From positions 806,001 to 870,000 of the forward strand of contig CP051239.1 of the NCBI GenBank assembly GCA_017794945.1: DNA of 64,000 nucleotides, in the 5' to 3' direction. A program made the position numbers and the translations under genes. Below, one piece after another: positions 7,286 through 17,127 of this stretch. Origin of the DNA: Alcanivorax sp. (GTDB lineage: Bacteria; Pseudomonadota; Gammaproteobacteria; Pseudomonadales; Alcanivoracaceae). The notes below the pieces were generated by a model. It was not told the DNA's origin. It ran no database searches and saw only the letters and a list, made by a program, of their open reading frames with translations. Positions within the stretch are counted from its first letter, which is position 1. Every line of letters starts with the position of its first letter.

Positions 7286-9208
7286 ATGACGTTGACTCTG
7301 CGTATGCTGATCGCGGTGGTCGGGCTCGCTTTGAGCGTGGCCGCCCCGGCGCTGTCCCTGGGGGGCGGCGACAGCCCGTTCGGCGGCGGCGATGACCGCC
7401 TGCCCAACGTGGACGAAGCGATCCAGGTGGTGCCCGACGCGGACTGGGACCGCCAGCAACTGCTGGTCAGCTTCAGCATGCTCGACCGGGTCTATCTGTA
7501 CCGCCACCGCCTCGGCTTCACCCTGCGCGACGCCAACGGCAACCTGCTGGACGACTTCGACGACCTGGACCTGCCCCCCGGCGAGGCCAAGACCGACGAG
7601 ATCTACGGCGACGTCAACGTGTTCTTCGACCAGCTCGACGTGCGCCTGCCGCTGGACAGCGTGCCCCTGGCCGACACCGAACTGGAAGTGCGGTACCAGG
7701 GCTGCATCGAGGACAAGCTTTGCTACCCACCGGAGGTGCGCACCTTTTCATTCAGCGCGCCCGGACCGGAACGCGCCCCGGCGGCCGCCGTGCCGGCAAG
7801 CAACGATGCGGCGGCCGGCGGGCCCCGCGACGACGAGAGCGGCTTCTTCAGCATCCTGCTCTCCGAGGACGCCAACGCCTTCAACAGCTGGATGCACGAC
7901 CGCAACCTGGGGCTGATCGTGGTGCTGTTCTTCGCCGGCGGCCTGCTGCTGGCCTTCACCCCCTGCGTGTTCCCCATGGTGCCGATCCTGTCCGGCATCA
8001 TCGCCGGGCAGACCGACGCCAGCGCCCGCCGCGGCTTTATCCTCAGCTGCGCCTACGTGCTCGGCGTGGCGGTGCCGTACACCCTGGCCGGCCTGCTGGT
8101 GGCGGTGTTCGGTGCCGGCCTGAACCTGCAGTTTCTGCTCCAGCAGCCGGCGGCCATCCTTACCAGCGTGGTGATCTTCGTGCTGCTGGCGCTGTCCATG
8201 TTCGGGCTCTATGAGCTTCAACTACCGGAGCGGCTGCGCAACCGGCTCAACAACGCCGGACCCAGCGGTCGCGGCGGGCTGGGCGGCGCGGTGCTGCTGG
8301 GCGTGATTTCCGCCCTGGTGGTGTCCCCCTGCGTCACCCCGATTCTGGCCGGCGCCCTGCTCTACGTGGCCGGCACCGGCGACGCCGCCACCGGCGCCGC
8401 CTCGCTGTTCGCTCTGGCCCTGGGCATGGGCGTGCCGCTGATCATCTTCGGCACCGGCGGCGGCCATTTCCTGCCCCGCGCCGGGCAGTGGATGGAAGAC
8501 ATCAAACGCTTCTTCGGCGTGGTGATGCTGGGCGTCGCCATCTGGCTGCTTGACCGTATTGTCAGCGACACCCTGACCCTGGCGCTCTACGGCCTGTTGC
8601 TGGCGGTGTACGGCGTGCAGCTCGGCGCCCTGGAGCCGGTCCGCGAAGGCGGCTCCCGCCTGAAACGGGGCCTCGCCCTGGTGCTGGCCCTGTACGGGGC
8701 GATCATGGTGGTGGGCGCCGCCGGCGGCGGCAGCGACCCCTGGCAGCCGCTCAAACCCCTCACCCAAAACCCGTCCGAAAGCAGTGGCCAGACCGGCGGC
8801 GGCAGCAGCGCCGCCACGGCGGACGACGCCCAGCACGGCCCCTGGATCGACGTGGACGGCCGCCAGGGCCTGCGCGACGCCCTGGCCCGCTCCGCCGACG
8901 CGGACAAACCGGTACTGGTGGACTTCTTCGCCGAGTGGTGCGTGGCCTGCAAGGTCATGGAAGACACCACCCTCAGCGACCCGAACGTGCTCGACGCCAT
9001 GGCCGGCTACGACCTCTACCGGGTCGACATCACCGAGATCAACCAGGAAAACCAGACCATCATGGCCGACTACGACATCTTCGGCCTGCCCAGCTTCGTG
9101 TTCTTCGCCCCCGACGGCGACGAAATCCCCGAATCTCGCGTCCTCGGGGAGATGGACAGCGAGCGTTTCCTCAAGCATCTGGAGCGGCGGGTAACACCAC
9201 ACCTTTGA
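7286..9208 (+). CDS. dsbD: Thiol:disulfide interchange protein DsbD
   Basis: 640 residues with the full three-part DsbD layout. After a signal peptide (about 1-24) comes the periplasmic alpha domain with Cys140 and Cys146 (QGCIEDKLCYPPE). The eight-helix membrane core has Cys227 (FTPCVFPMVP) and Cys349 (SPCVTPILAG). The C-terminal thioredoxin-like domain has the CVAC pair at 552/555. It carries electrons from cytoplasmic thioredoxin to periplasmic DsbC/DsbG and apocytochromes. All six redox cysteines are present, so it should be active. The start follows GGGAGG with a 5-base gap. Upstream of aroQ, as in Pseudomonas (recalled as dipZ-aroQ1). Confidence 0.97.
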   Translation: MTLTLRMLIAVVGLALSVAAPALSLGGGDSPFGGGDDRLPNVDEAIQVVPDADWDRQQLLVSFSMLDRVYLYRHRLGFTLRDANGNLLDDFDDLDLPPGEAKTDEIYGDVNVFFDQLDVRLPLDSVPLADTELEVRYQGCIEDKLCYPPEVRTFSFSAPGPERAPAAAVPASNDAAAGGPRDDESGFFSILLSEDANAFNSWMHDRNLGLIVVLFFAGGLLLAFTPCVFPMVPILSGIIAGQTDASARRGFILSCAYVLGVAVPYTLAGLLVAVFGAGLNLQFLLQQPAAILTSVVIFVLLALSMFGLYELQLPERLRNRLNNAGPSGRGGLGGAVLLGVISALVVSPCVTPILAGALLYVAGTGDAATGAASLFALALGMGVPLIIFGTGGGHFLPRAGQWMEDIKRFFGVVMLGVAIWLLDRIVSDTLTLALYGLLLAVYGVQLGALEPVREGGSRLKRGLALVLALYGAIMVVGAAGGGSDPWQPLKPLTQNPSESSGQTGGGSSAATADDAQHGPWIDVDGRQGLRDALARSADADKPVLVDFFAEWCVACKVMEDTTLSDPNVLDAMAGYDLYRVDITEINQENQTIMADYDIFGLPSFVFFAPDGDEIPESRVLGEMDSERFLKHLERRVTPHL

Positions 9209-9225
9209 ACGAGGGCACCAACAAC

Positions 9226-9285
9226 GTCCCTGGTATCCCGCCGGGTGGCTGAAGCCACCCTTTCGCGGGCGCGGCCCGCTCCCAC
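9226..9285 (-). repeat. Single REP-like unit with its complete accessory module
   Basis: A solitary copy. It has the lead GTCCCTGGTATCCCGCC, then a GGTGGC-TGAA-GCCACC stem, then the reverse REP core 9259-9285 (CCTTTCGCGGGC...GCCCGCTCCCAC). It lies 17 bases downstream of the dsbD stop between two co-directional genes, with no inverted partner nearby. Confidence 0.78.
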
Positions 9286-9295
9286 AAGGCCCGCT

Positions 9296-9476
9296 GCTGG
9301 AGGGTCCGGACGTATATTCCGACCCGTGGCGGTGACCTCTTCGCACCAGCGAGGTGCCGGGCAGGGCTGCCCAGGACCGTATTTGGCCAGGGATGGCCAA
9401 ATCCGAGCCTACAAGGATGTACTCGTGGCGTGTCCTGGGCAGCCCTGCCCGGCACCTCGCCCCCGCTGGAGGGTCC
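9296..9476. repeat. 29-bp perfect inverted-repeat element with internal hairpins, flanked by 12-bp direct repeats
   Basis: Arms at 9349-9377 and 9432-9460 are exact reverse complements (begin GCGAGGTGCCGGGCAG). Between them, ATTTGGCCA-GGGA-TGGCCAAAT (9381-9402) is a perfect 9-bp hairpin, and CGAG...CTCG brackets CCTACAAGGATGTA. GCTGGAGGGTCC occurs at 9296-9307 and 9465-9476 as direct repeats around the whole. No protein is encoded. It resembles dispersed palindromic elements of Pseudomonas/Halomonas-type genomes, but copy number cannot be seen here. It would also act as a strong terminator. Confidence 0.8.
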
Positions 9477-9634
9477 CCGCCCCGCATGCGTCGACCGTAC
9501 ATGTAACCAATGGTGTAAAGTCCTTTTTTCCTTCATGAGATACCCTTAGACTCGCGAATACAGGTAAAAGCCGGACAAACTGGCTTTTTGCCACACGTTC
9601 AACGCAGATAACGACAAATTCAGGGGTATACGCC

Positions 9635-10084
9635 TTGGCTAGCATCCTCGTCCTGCACGGGCCCAACCTGAACCTGCTGGGCCGCCGCGAGCCGGACCAG
9701 TACGGCGCCGCCACCCTGGCGGAGATTGATCAGGCACTGATGGACCAGGCCGCCGAGGCCGGACACCACCTGCAGCATCTGCAAAGCAACGCCGAGTACG
9801 AACTGATCGAGCGCATCCACGGCGCCCCCGCGGAAGGCATCGATTTCATTCTGTTCAACCCGGCCGCGTTCACCCACACCAGCGTGGCACTGCGCGATGC
9901 GCTGCTGGCGGTGCGGATTCCGTTCATCGAGGTGCACCTTTCCAACGTGCACCGCCGTGAAACCTTCCGTCACCACTCTTACTTCTCGGACATCGCCGAG
10001 GGCGTCATTTGCGGCCTGGGCGCCACCGGCTACCGGCTGGCGCTGGCCGCCGCCCTGGAAACACTGGATCAGGCACAGGAATGA
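9635..10084 (+). CDS. aroQ: Type II 3-dehydroquinate dehydratase
   Basis: 149 residues, normal for the type II enzyme. It converts 3-dehydroquinate to 3-dehydroshikimate in the cytoplasmic shikimate pathway. Motifs are [17 protein letters not shown] at the N-terminus (catalytic loop with the essential Tyr in YG), [16 protein letters not shown], and [17 protein letters not shown]. The start is TTG at 9635: it gives the family N-terminus [11 protein letters not shown], an AGGGG lies about 10 bases upstream, and no ATG fits. The stop overlaps an ATG shared with the accB start region, so it is the first gene of an aroQ-accB-accC-prmA operon. Confidence 0.95.
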   Translation: MASILVLHGPNLNLLGRREPDQYGAATLAEIDQALMDQAAEAGHHLQHLQSNAEYELIERIHGAPAEGIDFILFNPAAFTHTSVALRDALLAVRIPFIEVHLSNVHRRETFRHHSYFSDIAEGVICGLGATGYRLALAAALETLDQAQE

Positions 10085-10086
10085 GC

Positions 10087-10539
10087 ATGGACATTCGTAA
10101 AATCAAGAAGCTGATCGAACTGCTGGAAGAGTCCGGCATTGAAGAACTGGAAATTCAGGAAGGCGAGGAATCCGTGCGCATCAGCCGTGGCAGCCGCCAC
10201 GCGGCGCCGGCGTACGCCCCGCAGCCGGCCGCCCCGGCACCCGCTCCGGCGGCGCCCGCCCCGGCTGCGGAAACGGCGGCCTCCGCACAGGACGACACCC
10301 CCAGCGGTCACCTGGTGCGCTCGCCGATGGTCGGCACCTTCTACCGCTCCCCGTCGCCGGGCGCCGCGTCGTTCGTGGAAGTGGGCCAGAAAGTGAAAGC
10401 CGGCGACGTGCTGTGCATCGTCGAGGCCATGAAGATGATGAACCAGATCGAGGCGGACAAATCCGGCACCATCGACGCCATTCTCGTGGAGGACGGCGAG
10501 CCGGTGGAATTCGACCAGCCCCTGTTCTCCATCGTTTAA
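10087..10539 (+). CDS. accB: Biotin carboxyl carrier protein of acetyl-CoA carboxylase
   Basis: 150 residues. An N-terminal segment [16 protein letters not shown] is followed by an Ala/Pro-rich flexible linker (about 38-70) and a biotinyl domain with EAMKMMN, where Lys116 is biotinylated. It carries the carboxyl group from biotin carboxylase to the transferase in the first step of fatty acid synthesis. I prefer the ATG at 10087, which matches the E. coli N-terminus and lies 6 bases after AGGA. An ATG at 10081 that overlaps the aroQ stop would add only MS. Twelve bases separate it from accC. Confidence 0.97.
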   Translation: MDIRKIKKLIELLEESGIEELEIQEGEESVRISRGSRHAAPAYAPQPAAPAPAPAAPAPAAETAASAQDDTPSGHLVRSPMVGTFYRSPSPGAASFVEVGQKVKAGDVLCIVEAMKMMNQIEADKSGTIDAILVEDGEPVEFDQPLFSIV

Positions 10540-10551
10540 CGGGGGTTGCCC

Positions 10552-11895
10552 ATGCTGGAAAAAGTACTGATTGCCAACCGAGGCGAGATCGCCCTGCGGA
10601 TTCTGCGCGCCTGTAAGGAAATGGGCATTCGCACCGTGGCGGTGTATTCCAAGGCCGACCGGGATCTGATGCACGTGCGCCTGGCGGACGAGGCGGTCTG
10701 CATTGGCCCGGCTCCGTCGGTCAATTCCTATCTGAACATTCCCGCGATCATCAGCGCCGCCGAGGTCACCGACGCCGACGCCATCCACCCCGGTTACGGC
10801 TTCCTGGCGGAAAACGCCGACTTCGCCGAGAGCGTTGAACGCTCCGGCTTTATCTTCGTCGGGCCGCGCGCCGAAACCATCCGCCTGATGGGCAACAAGG
10901 TGTCCGCCATTGAAGCAATGAAGAAAGCCGGCGTGCCCACGGTGCCCGGCTCCAGCGGTTCAGTGGGCGACGACGCCGACTCGGCGCTGATGATGGCCGA
11001 GGAAATCGGCTACCCGGTGATCATCAAGGCGGCCTCCGGCGGCGGCGGGCGCGGAATGCGCGTGGTGGAGAGCCGCGACCAGCTGCTCAACGCCATCACC
11101 CTGACCCGCTCGGAAGCGAAGAACGCCTTCGGCGACGCCACCGTCTACATGGAAAAGTTTCTGCAGAAACCGCGCCATGTGGAAATTCAGGTGCTCTCCG
11201 ACGGCGCCGGCCACGCCATCCATCTGGGCGATCGGGACTGCTCTCTGCAGCGCCGCCACCAGAAAGTGGTGGAAGAGGCGCCGGCGCCCAACATTCCCCT
11301 GCACCTGAAGAACGAAGTCGCCCAGCGCTGCGTGGACGCCTGCAAGGAAATCAACTACCGAGGCGCCGGCACCTTTGAATTCCTCTACGAGGACGAACGC
11401 TTCTACTTCATCGAGATGAACACCCGCGTGCAGGTGGAACACCCGGTCAGTGAAATGATCACCGGCGTGGACATCGTCAAGGAGCAGCTGCGCATCGCCG
11501 GCGACAACGCCCTCGGGCTGAAGCAGGAAGACGTCACCTTCCTGGGCCACGCCATCGAAGTGCGCGTCAACGCCGAGGACCCGGTCACCTTCGTGCCCAG
11601 CCCCGGCCGCATCAGCTACTTCCACGCCCCCGGCGGCAACGGCGTACGGGTGGACTCCCACGTCTACGGCGGCTACACGGTGCCGCCCTACTACGACTCA
11701 CTGATCGGCAAGCTGATCACCTGGGGGGAAAACCGGGACGTGGCGTTCGCGCGCATGCGCAACGCCTTGGATGAAATCGTGGTGGAGGGCATCAAGACCA
11801 ACGTGGCCCTGCACCGGGACAAGATTTTCCGCGACCCGGCCTTCCAGAAGGGCGGCGTGGACATCCACCACCTGGAGAAGAAGCTCGGCTCATGA
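10552..11895 (+). CDS. accC: Biotin carboxylase subunit of acetyl-CoA carboxylase
   Basis: 447 residues, the standard length. It uses ATP and bicarbonate to carboxylate the biotin on AccB. Visible motifs are [17 protein letters not shown] at the N-terminus, the ATP-grasp glycine loop [12 protein letters not shown] near residue 159, [17 protein letters not shown], and [14 protein letters not shown] with the catalytic Glu/Arg. The ATG at 10552 follows GGGGGTTGCCC. Its stop overlaps the prmA start by four bases (ATGA), indicating translational coupling. Confidence 0.98.
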   Translation: MLEKVLIANRGEIALRILRACKEMGIRTVAVYSKADRDLMHVRLADEAVCIGPAPSVNSYLNIPAIISAAEVTDADAIHPGYGFLAENADFAESVERSGFIFVGPRAETIRLMGNKVSAIEAMKKAGVPTVPGSSGSVGDDADSALMMAEEIGYPVIIKAASGGGGRGMRVVESRDQLLNAITLTRSEAKNAFGDATVYMEKFLQKPRHVEIQVLSDGAGHAIHLGDRDCSLQRRHQKVVEEAPAPNIPLHLKNEVAQRCVDACKEINYRGAGTFEFLYEDERFYFIEMNTRVQVEHPVSEMITGVDIVKEQLRIAGDNALGLKQEDVTFLGHAIEVRVNAEDPVTFVPSPGRISYFHAPGGNGVRVDSHVYGGYTVPPYYDSLIGKLITWGENRDVAFARMRNALDEIVVEGIKTNVALHRDKIFRDPAFQKGGVDIHHLEKKLGS

Positions 11896-12776
11896 GCTGG
11901 CTTCAGCTCCACATCGCCACCGATCCGGACCACGCCGACGCCTTCCAGGACGCCCTGGAAGCGCTCGGCGCCGGCGCGGTGACCCTCACCGACGGCGCCG
12001 ACCAGCCGGTCTTCGAGCCGCCTCCTGGCGCGCGCCCCCTGTGGCGCACCACCGTGGTGACCGCCCTGTTCAGCGACGACACCGATACCGACGCCATCCT
12101 GGCCCGCCTGGGCGAGCAGGGCCTGGTGTTCGCCGATCACCGTGTCGAAACGCTCGCCGACCAGGCCTGGGAGCGGGCCTGGATAGACGATTTCCAACCG
12201 ATGCGCTTCGGCGAGCGGTTGTGGATCGTGCCCAGCTGGAGCGAGCCCCCGGAGCCCGAAGCGGTCAATCTCAAGCTGGACCCGGGCCTGGCGTTCGGCA
12301 CCGGCACCCATGACACCACCGCCCTGTGCCTGGAGTGGCTGGAACAGACCGACCTGGACGGACGACAGGTGCTGGATTTCGGCTGCGGCTCCGGGGTGCT
12401 GGCCATCGCCGCTCTGCTGCTGGGCGCCGAGCGGGCGCTGGGCACCGACATCGACAATCAGGCGCTCACCGCCAGCGCCGACAACGCCGCCGCCAACGGC
12501 GTCGGCGAGCGGCTGGCACTGTGCCTGCCGGACGCCTTGGCGGCGGACTATCGCTGCGACCTGCTGGTGGCCAATATTCTCGCCGCGCCGCTGATCGAGC
12601 TGGCGCCGGTGCTGGCCGGTCGCTGCCGCCCGGGCGCGCCGATGGCGCTGTCCGGCATCCTCGCCGACCAGGCGCAACGTGTCCGCGACGCCTACGCGCC
12701 CTGGTTCGACCTCGGCCCCACCCGCCAGCGTGGCGACTGGGTGCGGGTGGACGGGGTTCGCAAGGCGGGCAGATAA
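11892..12776 (+). CDS. prmA: Ribosomal protein L11 methyltransferase
   Basis: 294 residues. It trimethylates L11 lysines and the N-terminus using SAM. The C-terminal catalytic domain has the SAM motif [19 protein letters not shown] near residue 161 and the (N/D)PPY-like [14 protein letters not shown] near 230. The [16 protein letters not shown] segment is a PrmA hallmark. It overlaps the accC stop by four bases and is the last gene of the aroQ operon, the same order as in Pseudomonas. Confidence 0.96.
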   Translation: MSWLQLHIATDPDHADAFQDALEALGAGAVTLTDGADQPVFEPPPGARPLWRTTVVTALFSDDTDTDAILARLGEQGLVFADHRVETLADQAWERAWIDDFQPMRFGERLWIVPSWSEPPEPEAVNLKLDPGLAFGTGTHDTTALCLEWLEQTDLDGRQVLDFGCGSGVLAIAALLLGAERALGTDIDNQALTASADNAAANGVGERLALCLPDALAADYRCDLLVANILAAPLIELAPVLAGRCRPGAPMALSGILADQAQRVRDAYAPWFDLGPTRQRGDWVRVDGVRKAGR

Positions 12777-12849
12777 GCGGTCGCGGCGCTTGCCGCGCCC
12801 CCCTGTTTTTCTGTACAACAAAGTTTCTATCCCTCAACACATAAAAACC

Positions 12850-13980
12850 ATGGCCGGCCAGTACAAAACCCGCTGCCCGCATTGCGGTGCCCAATTCAAG
12901 ATCAGTGACGAGCACCTGGGGCAGGCCCGGGGCGCGGTGCGCTGTGGCTCCTGTCTGCAAATTTTCCAGGCCACCGATCACTTCGTCGGCGAGACACCCT
13001 CCGCCGCCCGGCCCGACACCGGGAACAGCGACACGCCTCCGGCCACTGATAACGCCGGGCAATGGCAATACGCCCTCGACGACGAAGACACCGACAGCCA
13101 GGACGACGGCAAAAAAAGCAGCGGCGGCTTCGGCGATAGCGAGCTGAGCGATTCGTTCCTGTCCCTGGACCGCGACGGCGACGAAGGCCTGGGCGAGGAC
13201 TTCTCGGACATGGAAGGCGCCAGCCGCGCCGGCGGCGGTGACGACAACGCCGACGAAGCCTGGGCGGAAGCCCTGCTGGAAGACCTGGACGACGAGGACG
13301 AACCGGCGCCGGCCGCCCCGCCGCCGCCGAAGACCCGCCCGGCGGCCGCGTCCCGGCCGGACCCGATCAGCGAAGACGACGACCAGTTCGAGTTTCTAAA
13401 CAGCACCCCGACACGGCGCCATCAAGTCGCCAACGAACGCCTGGACTACATGGCACCGCCGCCCTCCGGGCCGGCGGTAACGGCCAAATGGGCCCTGCTG
13501 TCGGTGCTCGCCCTGGTGCTGCTGGCCGCTCAGTACGCCTTTTTTCATTTCGACACCCTGGCGCGCTCGCCCCAGTGGCGGCCGCTCTACGCGCAGGCCT
13601 GCCAACTGCTCGGCTGTCAGTTGCCGCTGCAAACCGACCTGAGCCGGCTGCGCGGCGCCAACCTGGTGGTGCGCAGCCACCCGCACTACCAGAACGCCCT
13701 GATGGTGGACGCCCTGCTGTTCAACGAGGGCGACTGGCCGCAACCGTTCCCGGCGCTGGAGCTGACCTTCAAGGATCTGCGCGGCAGCACCGTGGCCACG
13801 CGCCGCTTCGCGCCATCGGAGTATCTGCGCGGGGAACTGGCCGGCCTGGACGCCATGCCGGTGGATACCCCGGTGCACATTGCCCTGGAAATCGTCGATC
13901 CCGGCGAGCGGGCGGTGAACTACAACCTGCGCCTGCGCGCCCCCACGACGCCGCCGTCCCGAGTGTCCCAGCGGCCCTGA
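12850..13980 (+). CDS. Zinc-ribbon and DUF3426 domain membrane protein
   Basis: 376 residues. The N-terminal zinc ribbon (MJ0042 type) has Cys9, Cys12, Cys32 and Cys35 (RCPHCGAQF and RCGSCLQIF). It is followed by a long acidic, low-complexity stretch (about 60-200), a single membrane helix at about 212-232 (KWALLSVLALVLLAAQYAFF) and a C-terminal DUF3426 domain with paired cysteines (ACQLLGCQLP). The topology suggests a cytoplasmic zinc ribbon and a periplasmic DUF3426 domain. The function is unknown. The position between prmA and dusB is conserved in Pseudomonas (recalled as PA4851). The ATG at 12850 immediately precedes the zinc ribbon. Confidence 0.88.
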   Translation: MAGQYKTRCPHCGAQFKISDEHLGQARGAVRCGSCLQIFQATDHFVGETPSAARPDTGNSDTPPATDNAGQWQYALDDEDTDSQDDGKKSSGGFGDSELSDSFLSLDRDGDEGLGEDFSDMEGASRAGGGDDNADEAWAEALLEDLDDEDEPAPAAPPPPKTRPAAASRPDPISEDDDQFEFLNSTPTRRHQVANERLDYMAPPPSGPAVTAKWALLSVLALVLLAAQYAFFHFDTLARSPQWRPLYAQACQLLGCQLPLQTDLSRLRGANLVVRSHPHYQNALMVDALLFNEGDWPQPFPALELTFKDLRGSTVATRRFAPSEYLRGELAGLDAMPVDTPVHIALEIVDPGERAVNYNLRLRAPTTPPSRVSQRP

Positions 13981-14027
13981 TTGATCACGGGCCTTTCCCC
14001 CGGCGCTCCGGGTCACTATCATTGTCG

Positions 14028-14048
14028 CCCCGCGCGGCCCGCGCGGGG
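14028..14048 (+). terminator. GC hairpin upstream of dusB
   Basis: CCCCGCGC-GGCCC-GCGCGGGG forms a perfect 8-bp stem, followed by CACTTTG rather than a T-run. It could stop transcription from the upstream gene or sit in the dusB-fis leader. The role is uncertain. Confidence 0.4.
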
Positions 14049-14103
14049 CACTTTGAACAGTGTTCCAGGCGACACCTGACTGCCAACCGAACCCGAATCC
14101 AGC

Positions 14104-15144
14104 ATGCAAATCGGCTCCTACCTGCTCCCCAACCCCTTGATTCTCGCGCCCATGGCCGGCGTGACGGATCGTCCTTTCCGGCATTTATGCCGGGAGCTGG
14201 GCGCCGGGCTGGTGGTGTCCGAAATGGTGACTTCCGACACCCGGCTGTGGGACACCCGCAAGTCCGCCCACCGACTCGACCATAGCGGCGAGCCGGGGCC
14301 GGTGTCGGTGCAAATCGCCGGCGGCGAACCGGACATGCTGGCGCACGCGGCCCGGGCCAACGTCGACCGGGGCGCGCAGATCATCGATATCAACATGGGC
14401 TGCCCGGCGAAAAAGGTGTGCAAGCGCGCCGCCGGCTCCGCACTGCTTTCCGACCCGGACCTGGTGGCCCGGATTCTGGACGCGGTGGTGGCGGCGGTGG
14501 ACGTGCCGGTGACCTTGAAAATCCGCACCGGTCCGACCCGCGACGATCGCAATGCCGTGGCCATCGCCCGCATCGCCGAGCAGGCCGGTATCCAGGCGCT
14601 GGCGATCCACGGACGCACCCGCGCCGACAAGTTCAACGGCGAGGCGGAGTTCCGCACCGTCCGCGACGTTGTGGCCGCGGTGGGCATCCCGGTTATCGCC
14701 AACGGTGATATCAATTCGCCACAAAAAGCCCAACGGATACTGGAAACCACGGGTGCCAGTGGTATCATGATCGGCCGCGCTGCCCAGGGTAATCCCTGGA
14801 TCTTCCAGGACACCGTGCATTACCTGGATCACGGTCGGCTGCCCCCGGCGCCGAAGGTCGAAGACGTGGCTGCCCGCGTCCTCGCGCACCTGATCGACCT
14901 GCATCGCTTTTACGGGGACTACTCCGGCGTGCGCATCGCCCGCAAGCATCTGGGCTGGTATACGCAACACCTGCCCGGCGGGGAGGATTTTCGGCGCGGG
15001 TTCAACAAGCTGGAAAAGGCCGGCCAACAACGGCGGGCCATTGAGCAGTTTTTCCAACAGATCAGCGCCCTCGGCGACCGGATTCGAATCGGTGGCTACG
15101 GCGAGGTGTCTGCCCGGAACAAAGACGGAGCATTGGCCGCATGA
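14104..15144 (+). CDS. dusB: tRNA-dihydrouridine synthase B
   Basis: 346 residues. An FMN-dependent enzyme reducing uridine to dihydrouridine in the tRNA D-loop. The TIM-barrel start [15 protein letters not shown] and the [13 protein letters not shown] motif with the catalytic Cys near residue 100 are present. Also visible are KIRTG, HGRTR and [12 protein letters not shown]. Its stop TGA overlaps the fis start (ATGA). The dusB-fis pairing is the standard gammaproteobacterial arrangement in which fis expression is read through dusB. Confidence 0.97.
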   Translation: MQIGSYLLPNPLILAPMAGVTDRPFRHLCRELGAGLVVSEMVTSDTRLWDTRKSAHRLDHSGEPGPVSVQIAGGEPDMLAHAARANVDRGAQIIDINMGCPAKKVCKRAAGSALLSDPDLVARILDAVVAAVDVPVTLKIRTGPTRDDRNAVAIARIAEQAGIQALAIHGRTRADKFNGEAEFRTVRDVVAAVGIPVIANGDINSPQKAQRILETTGASGIMIGRAAQGNPWIFQDTVHYLDHGRLPPAPKVEDVAARVLAHLIDLHRFYGDYSGVRIARKHLGWYTQHLPGGEDFRRGFNKLEKAGQQRRAIEQFFQQISALGDRIRIGGYGEVSARNKDGALAA

Positions 15145-15470
15145 CCCTTTCTTCAATGAAGACCGCTGCTGCACGGACACTGACAGAAATGAATACCGCT
15201 GAATCGCGCAAACCCCATCTCACGCTGGCCCGCAGCGAAACCCACGACACGCTGCGCAACTGCGTGCGACGGTCGCTCGCCGATTACTTCAACCAGTTGG
15301 AAGGCGAGCCGGTCAGCGAGCTGTATCAGATGGTGCTGGCGGAAATGGAGATTCCTCTGCTTGAGAAAGTTCTCGAGTACACCCGCGGCAACCAGACCAA
15401 GGCCGCCGAGCTGCTGGGCCTGAACCGCGGCACGCTGCGCAAGAAACTCAAGCAATACGGCTTGCTCTGA
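15141..15470 (+). CDS. fis: DNA-binding protein Fis
   Basis: 109 residues as annotated; Pseudomonas Fis proteins are similar in length, E. coli Fis is 98. It is a nucleoid-associated factor that bends DNA and activates rRNA promoters in rapid growth. The C-terminal part [30 protein letters not shown] is nearly diagnostic. The ATG at 15141 overlaps the dusB stop. In-frame ATGs at 15156 and 15189 are alternatives, and conservation does not decide between them. It is followed by a clear terminator, so dusB-fis is a closed unit. Confidence 0.95.
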   Translation: MTLSSMKTAAARTLTEMNTAESRKPHLTLARSETHDTLRNCVRRSLADYFNQLEGEPVSELYQMVLAEMEIPLLEKVLEYTRGNQTKAAELLGLNRGTLRKKLKQYGLL

Positions 15471-15487
15471 ACGCAACCCGTGACGAC

Positions 15488-15520
15488 AGGGGCAGTTTCC
15501 GACTGCCCCTTTCTTATTTT
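15488..15520 (+). terminator. Rho-independent terminator of dusB-fis
   Basis: AGGGGCAG (15488-15495) pairs with CTGCCCCT (15503-15510) over 8 bp with a 7-base loop, followed by TTCTTATTTTT. The purH start lies 16 bases beyond. Confidence 0.9.
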
Positions 15521-15535
15521 TAAGGTGATCATCCC

Positions 15536-17104
15536 ATGAGCAAGGCCGTTGAACGCGCGCTGATCAGCGTCTCGGATAAAACCGGCATCGTCGATTTCGC
15601 CCGCGCCCTCGCCGACCGGGGCGTGGAGTTGTTATCCACCGGCGGCACCTTCCGCGCCATCCAGGAAGCGGGCATCGCGGTACGCGAAGTGTCCGACTAC
15701 ACCGGCTTCCCGGAAATGATGGACGGCCGGGTGAAAACCCTGCACCCCAAGGTGCACGGCGGCATCCTCGGCCGGCGCGGCCAGGACGATGCGGTGATGG
15801 CGGATAACGACATTCGCCCCATTGACCTGGTGGTGGTCAACCTCTACCCCTTTGAGCAAACCGTGGCGCGGCCCGACTGCAGCCTCGAGGACGCCATCGA
15901 AAACATCGACATCGGCGGCCCCACCATGGTCCGTTCGGCGGCCAAGAACCACGCCCATGTGGGCATCGTCACCGACGCCGGCGACTACGCCCGCGTGCTC
16001 GACGACCTCAACGGCAACGGCGGCGCCCTGTCCGACGGCCTGCGTTTCGACCTGGCGATCAAGGCGTTCGAGCACACCGCCGCCTACGACAGCGCCATCG
16101 CCAACCACTTCGGCAAGCTGGTCGGCGAGGACAATCAGGATTTCCCGCGCACCATCAACCTGAATTTCAAAAAAGCCCAGGGCATGCGCTACGGCGAGAA
16201 CCCGCACCAGAAAGCGGCGTTCTATGTGGAACGCAACCCGGGCCAGGCGTCCGTGGCCACCGCCCGCCAGCTGCAGGGCAAGGCGCTCAGCTACAACAAC
16301 ATTGCCGACACCGACGCCGCCCTGGAGTGCGTGAAATCCTTCAGCAAGCCGGCCTGCGTGATCGTCAAACACGCCAACCCGTGTGGCGTGGCGGTCAGCC
16401 TGGAAGGCATCGACCAGGCCTACGAGCTCGCCTTCGCCACCGACCCGGAGAGCGCTTTCGGCGGCATCATCGCCTTTAACCGGGAACTGGACGCGGCCAC
16501 CGCCAAGGCGATCGTCGACCGCCAGTTCGTGGAGGTGATCATCGCGCCCAAGGTATCCGAAGAGGCGCTGGCCATCACCGCCGCCAAGAAGAACGTGCGC
16601 GTGCTGGTGTGCGGCGAATGGGACGGCGCCACCGCCGGCGGCCTGGACTACAAGCGCGTCAACGGTGGCCTGCTGGTGCAGGACCGGGACGTGGGCATGA
16701 TCACCGAGAAGGACCTCAAGGTGGTCACCAAGCGCGCCCCCACCGAAGCGGAACTGCACGACGCCATCTTTGCCTGGAAGGTGGCCAAGTTCGTCAAGTC
16801 CAACGCCATCGTCTACGCCAAGAACCGCCAGACCGTGGGCGTCGGCGCCGGCCAGATGAGCCGCGTTAATTCCGCGCGCATCGCCGCCATCAAGGCCGAG
16901 CACGCGGGCCTGGAAGTGGCCGGTTCGGTGATGGCCTCCGACGCCTTCTTCCCGTTCCGCGACGGCCTGGACAACGCCGGCAAGGCCGGCATCCGCTGCG
17001 TGATCCAGCCGGGCGGCTCGATCCGCGACGAGGAAGTGATCGCCGCCGCCGACGAAGCGGACATCGCCATGGTGTTCACCGGCATGCGGCATTTCCGGCA
17101 CTAA
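15536..17104 (+). CDS. purH: Bifunctional AICAR transformylase / IMP cyclohydrolase
   Basis: 522 residues, the usual length. It carries out the last two steps of IMP synthesis. The N-terminal IMP cyclohydrolase domain (MGS-like, about 1-195) starts with [15 protein letters not shown] and has [16 protein letters not shown]. The C-terminal transformylase domain has the conserved KHANPCGVA near residue 280 and [10 protein letters not shown]. An AAGGTG ribosome site precedes the ATG. The fis terminator lies just upstream, so the purH-purD operon needs its own promoter, which I could not pinpoint. Confidence 0.98.
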   Translation: MSKAVERALISVSDKTGIVDFARALADRGVELLSTGGTFRAIQEAGIAVREVSDYTGFPEMMDGRVKTLHPKVHGGILGRRGQDDAVMADNDIRPIDLVVVNLYPFEQTVARPDCSLEDAIENIDIGGPTMVRSAAKNHAHVGIVTDAGDYARVLDDLNGNGGALSDGLRFDLAIKAFEHTAAYDSAIANHFGKLVGEDNQDFPRTINLNFKKAQGMRYGENPHQKAAFYVERNPGQASVATARQLQGKALSYNNIADTDAALECVKSFSKPACVIVKHANPCGVAVSLEGIDQAYELAFATDPESAFGGIIAFNRELDAATAKAIVDRQFVEVIIAPKVSEEALAITAAKKNVRVLVCGEWDGATAGGLDYKRVNGGLLVQDRDVGMITEKDLKVVTKRAPTEAELHDAIFAWKVAKFVKSNAIVYAKNRQTVGVGAGQMSRVNSARIAAIKAEHAGLEVAGSVMASDAFFPFRDGLDNAGKAGIRCVIQPGGSIRDEEVIAAADEADIAMVFTGMRHFRH

Positions 17105-17127
17105 ACAGGCATAAGAGAATCGACCCC

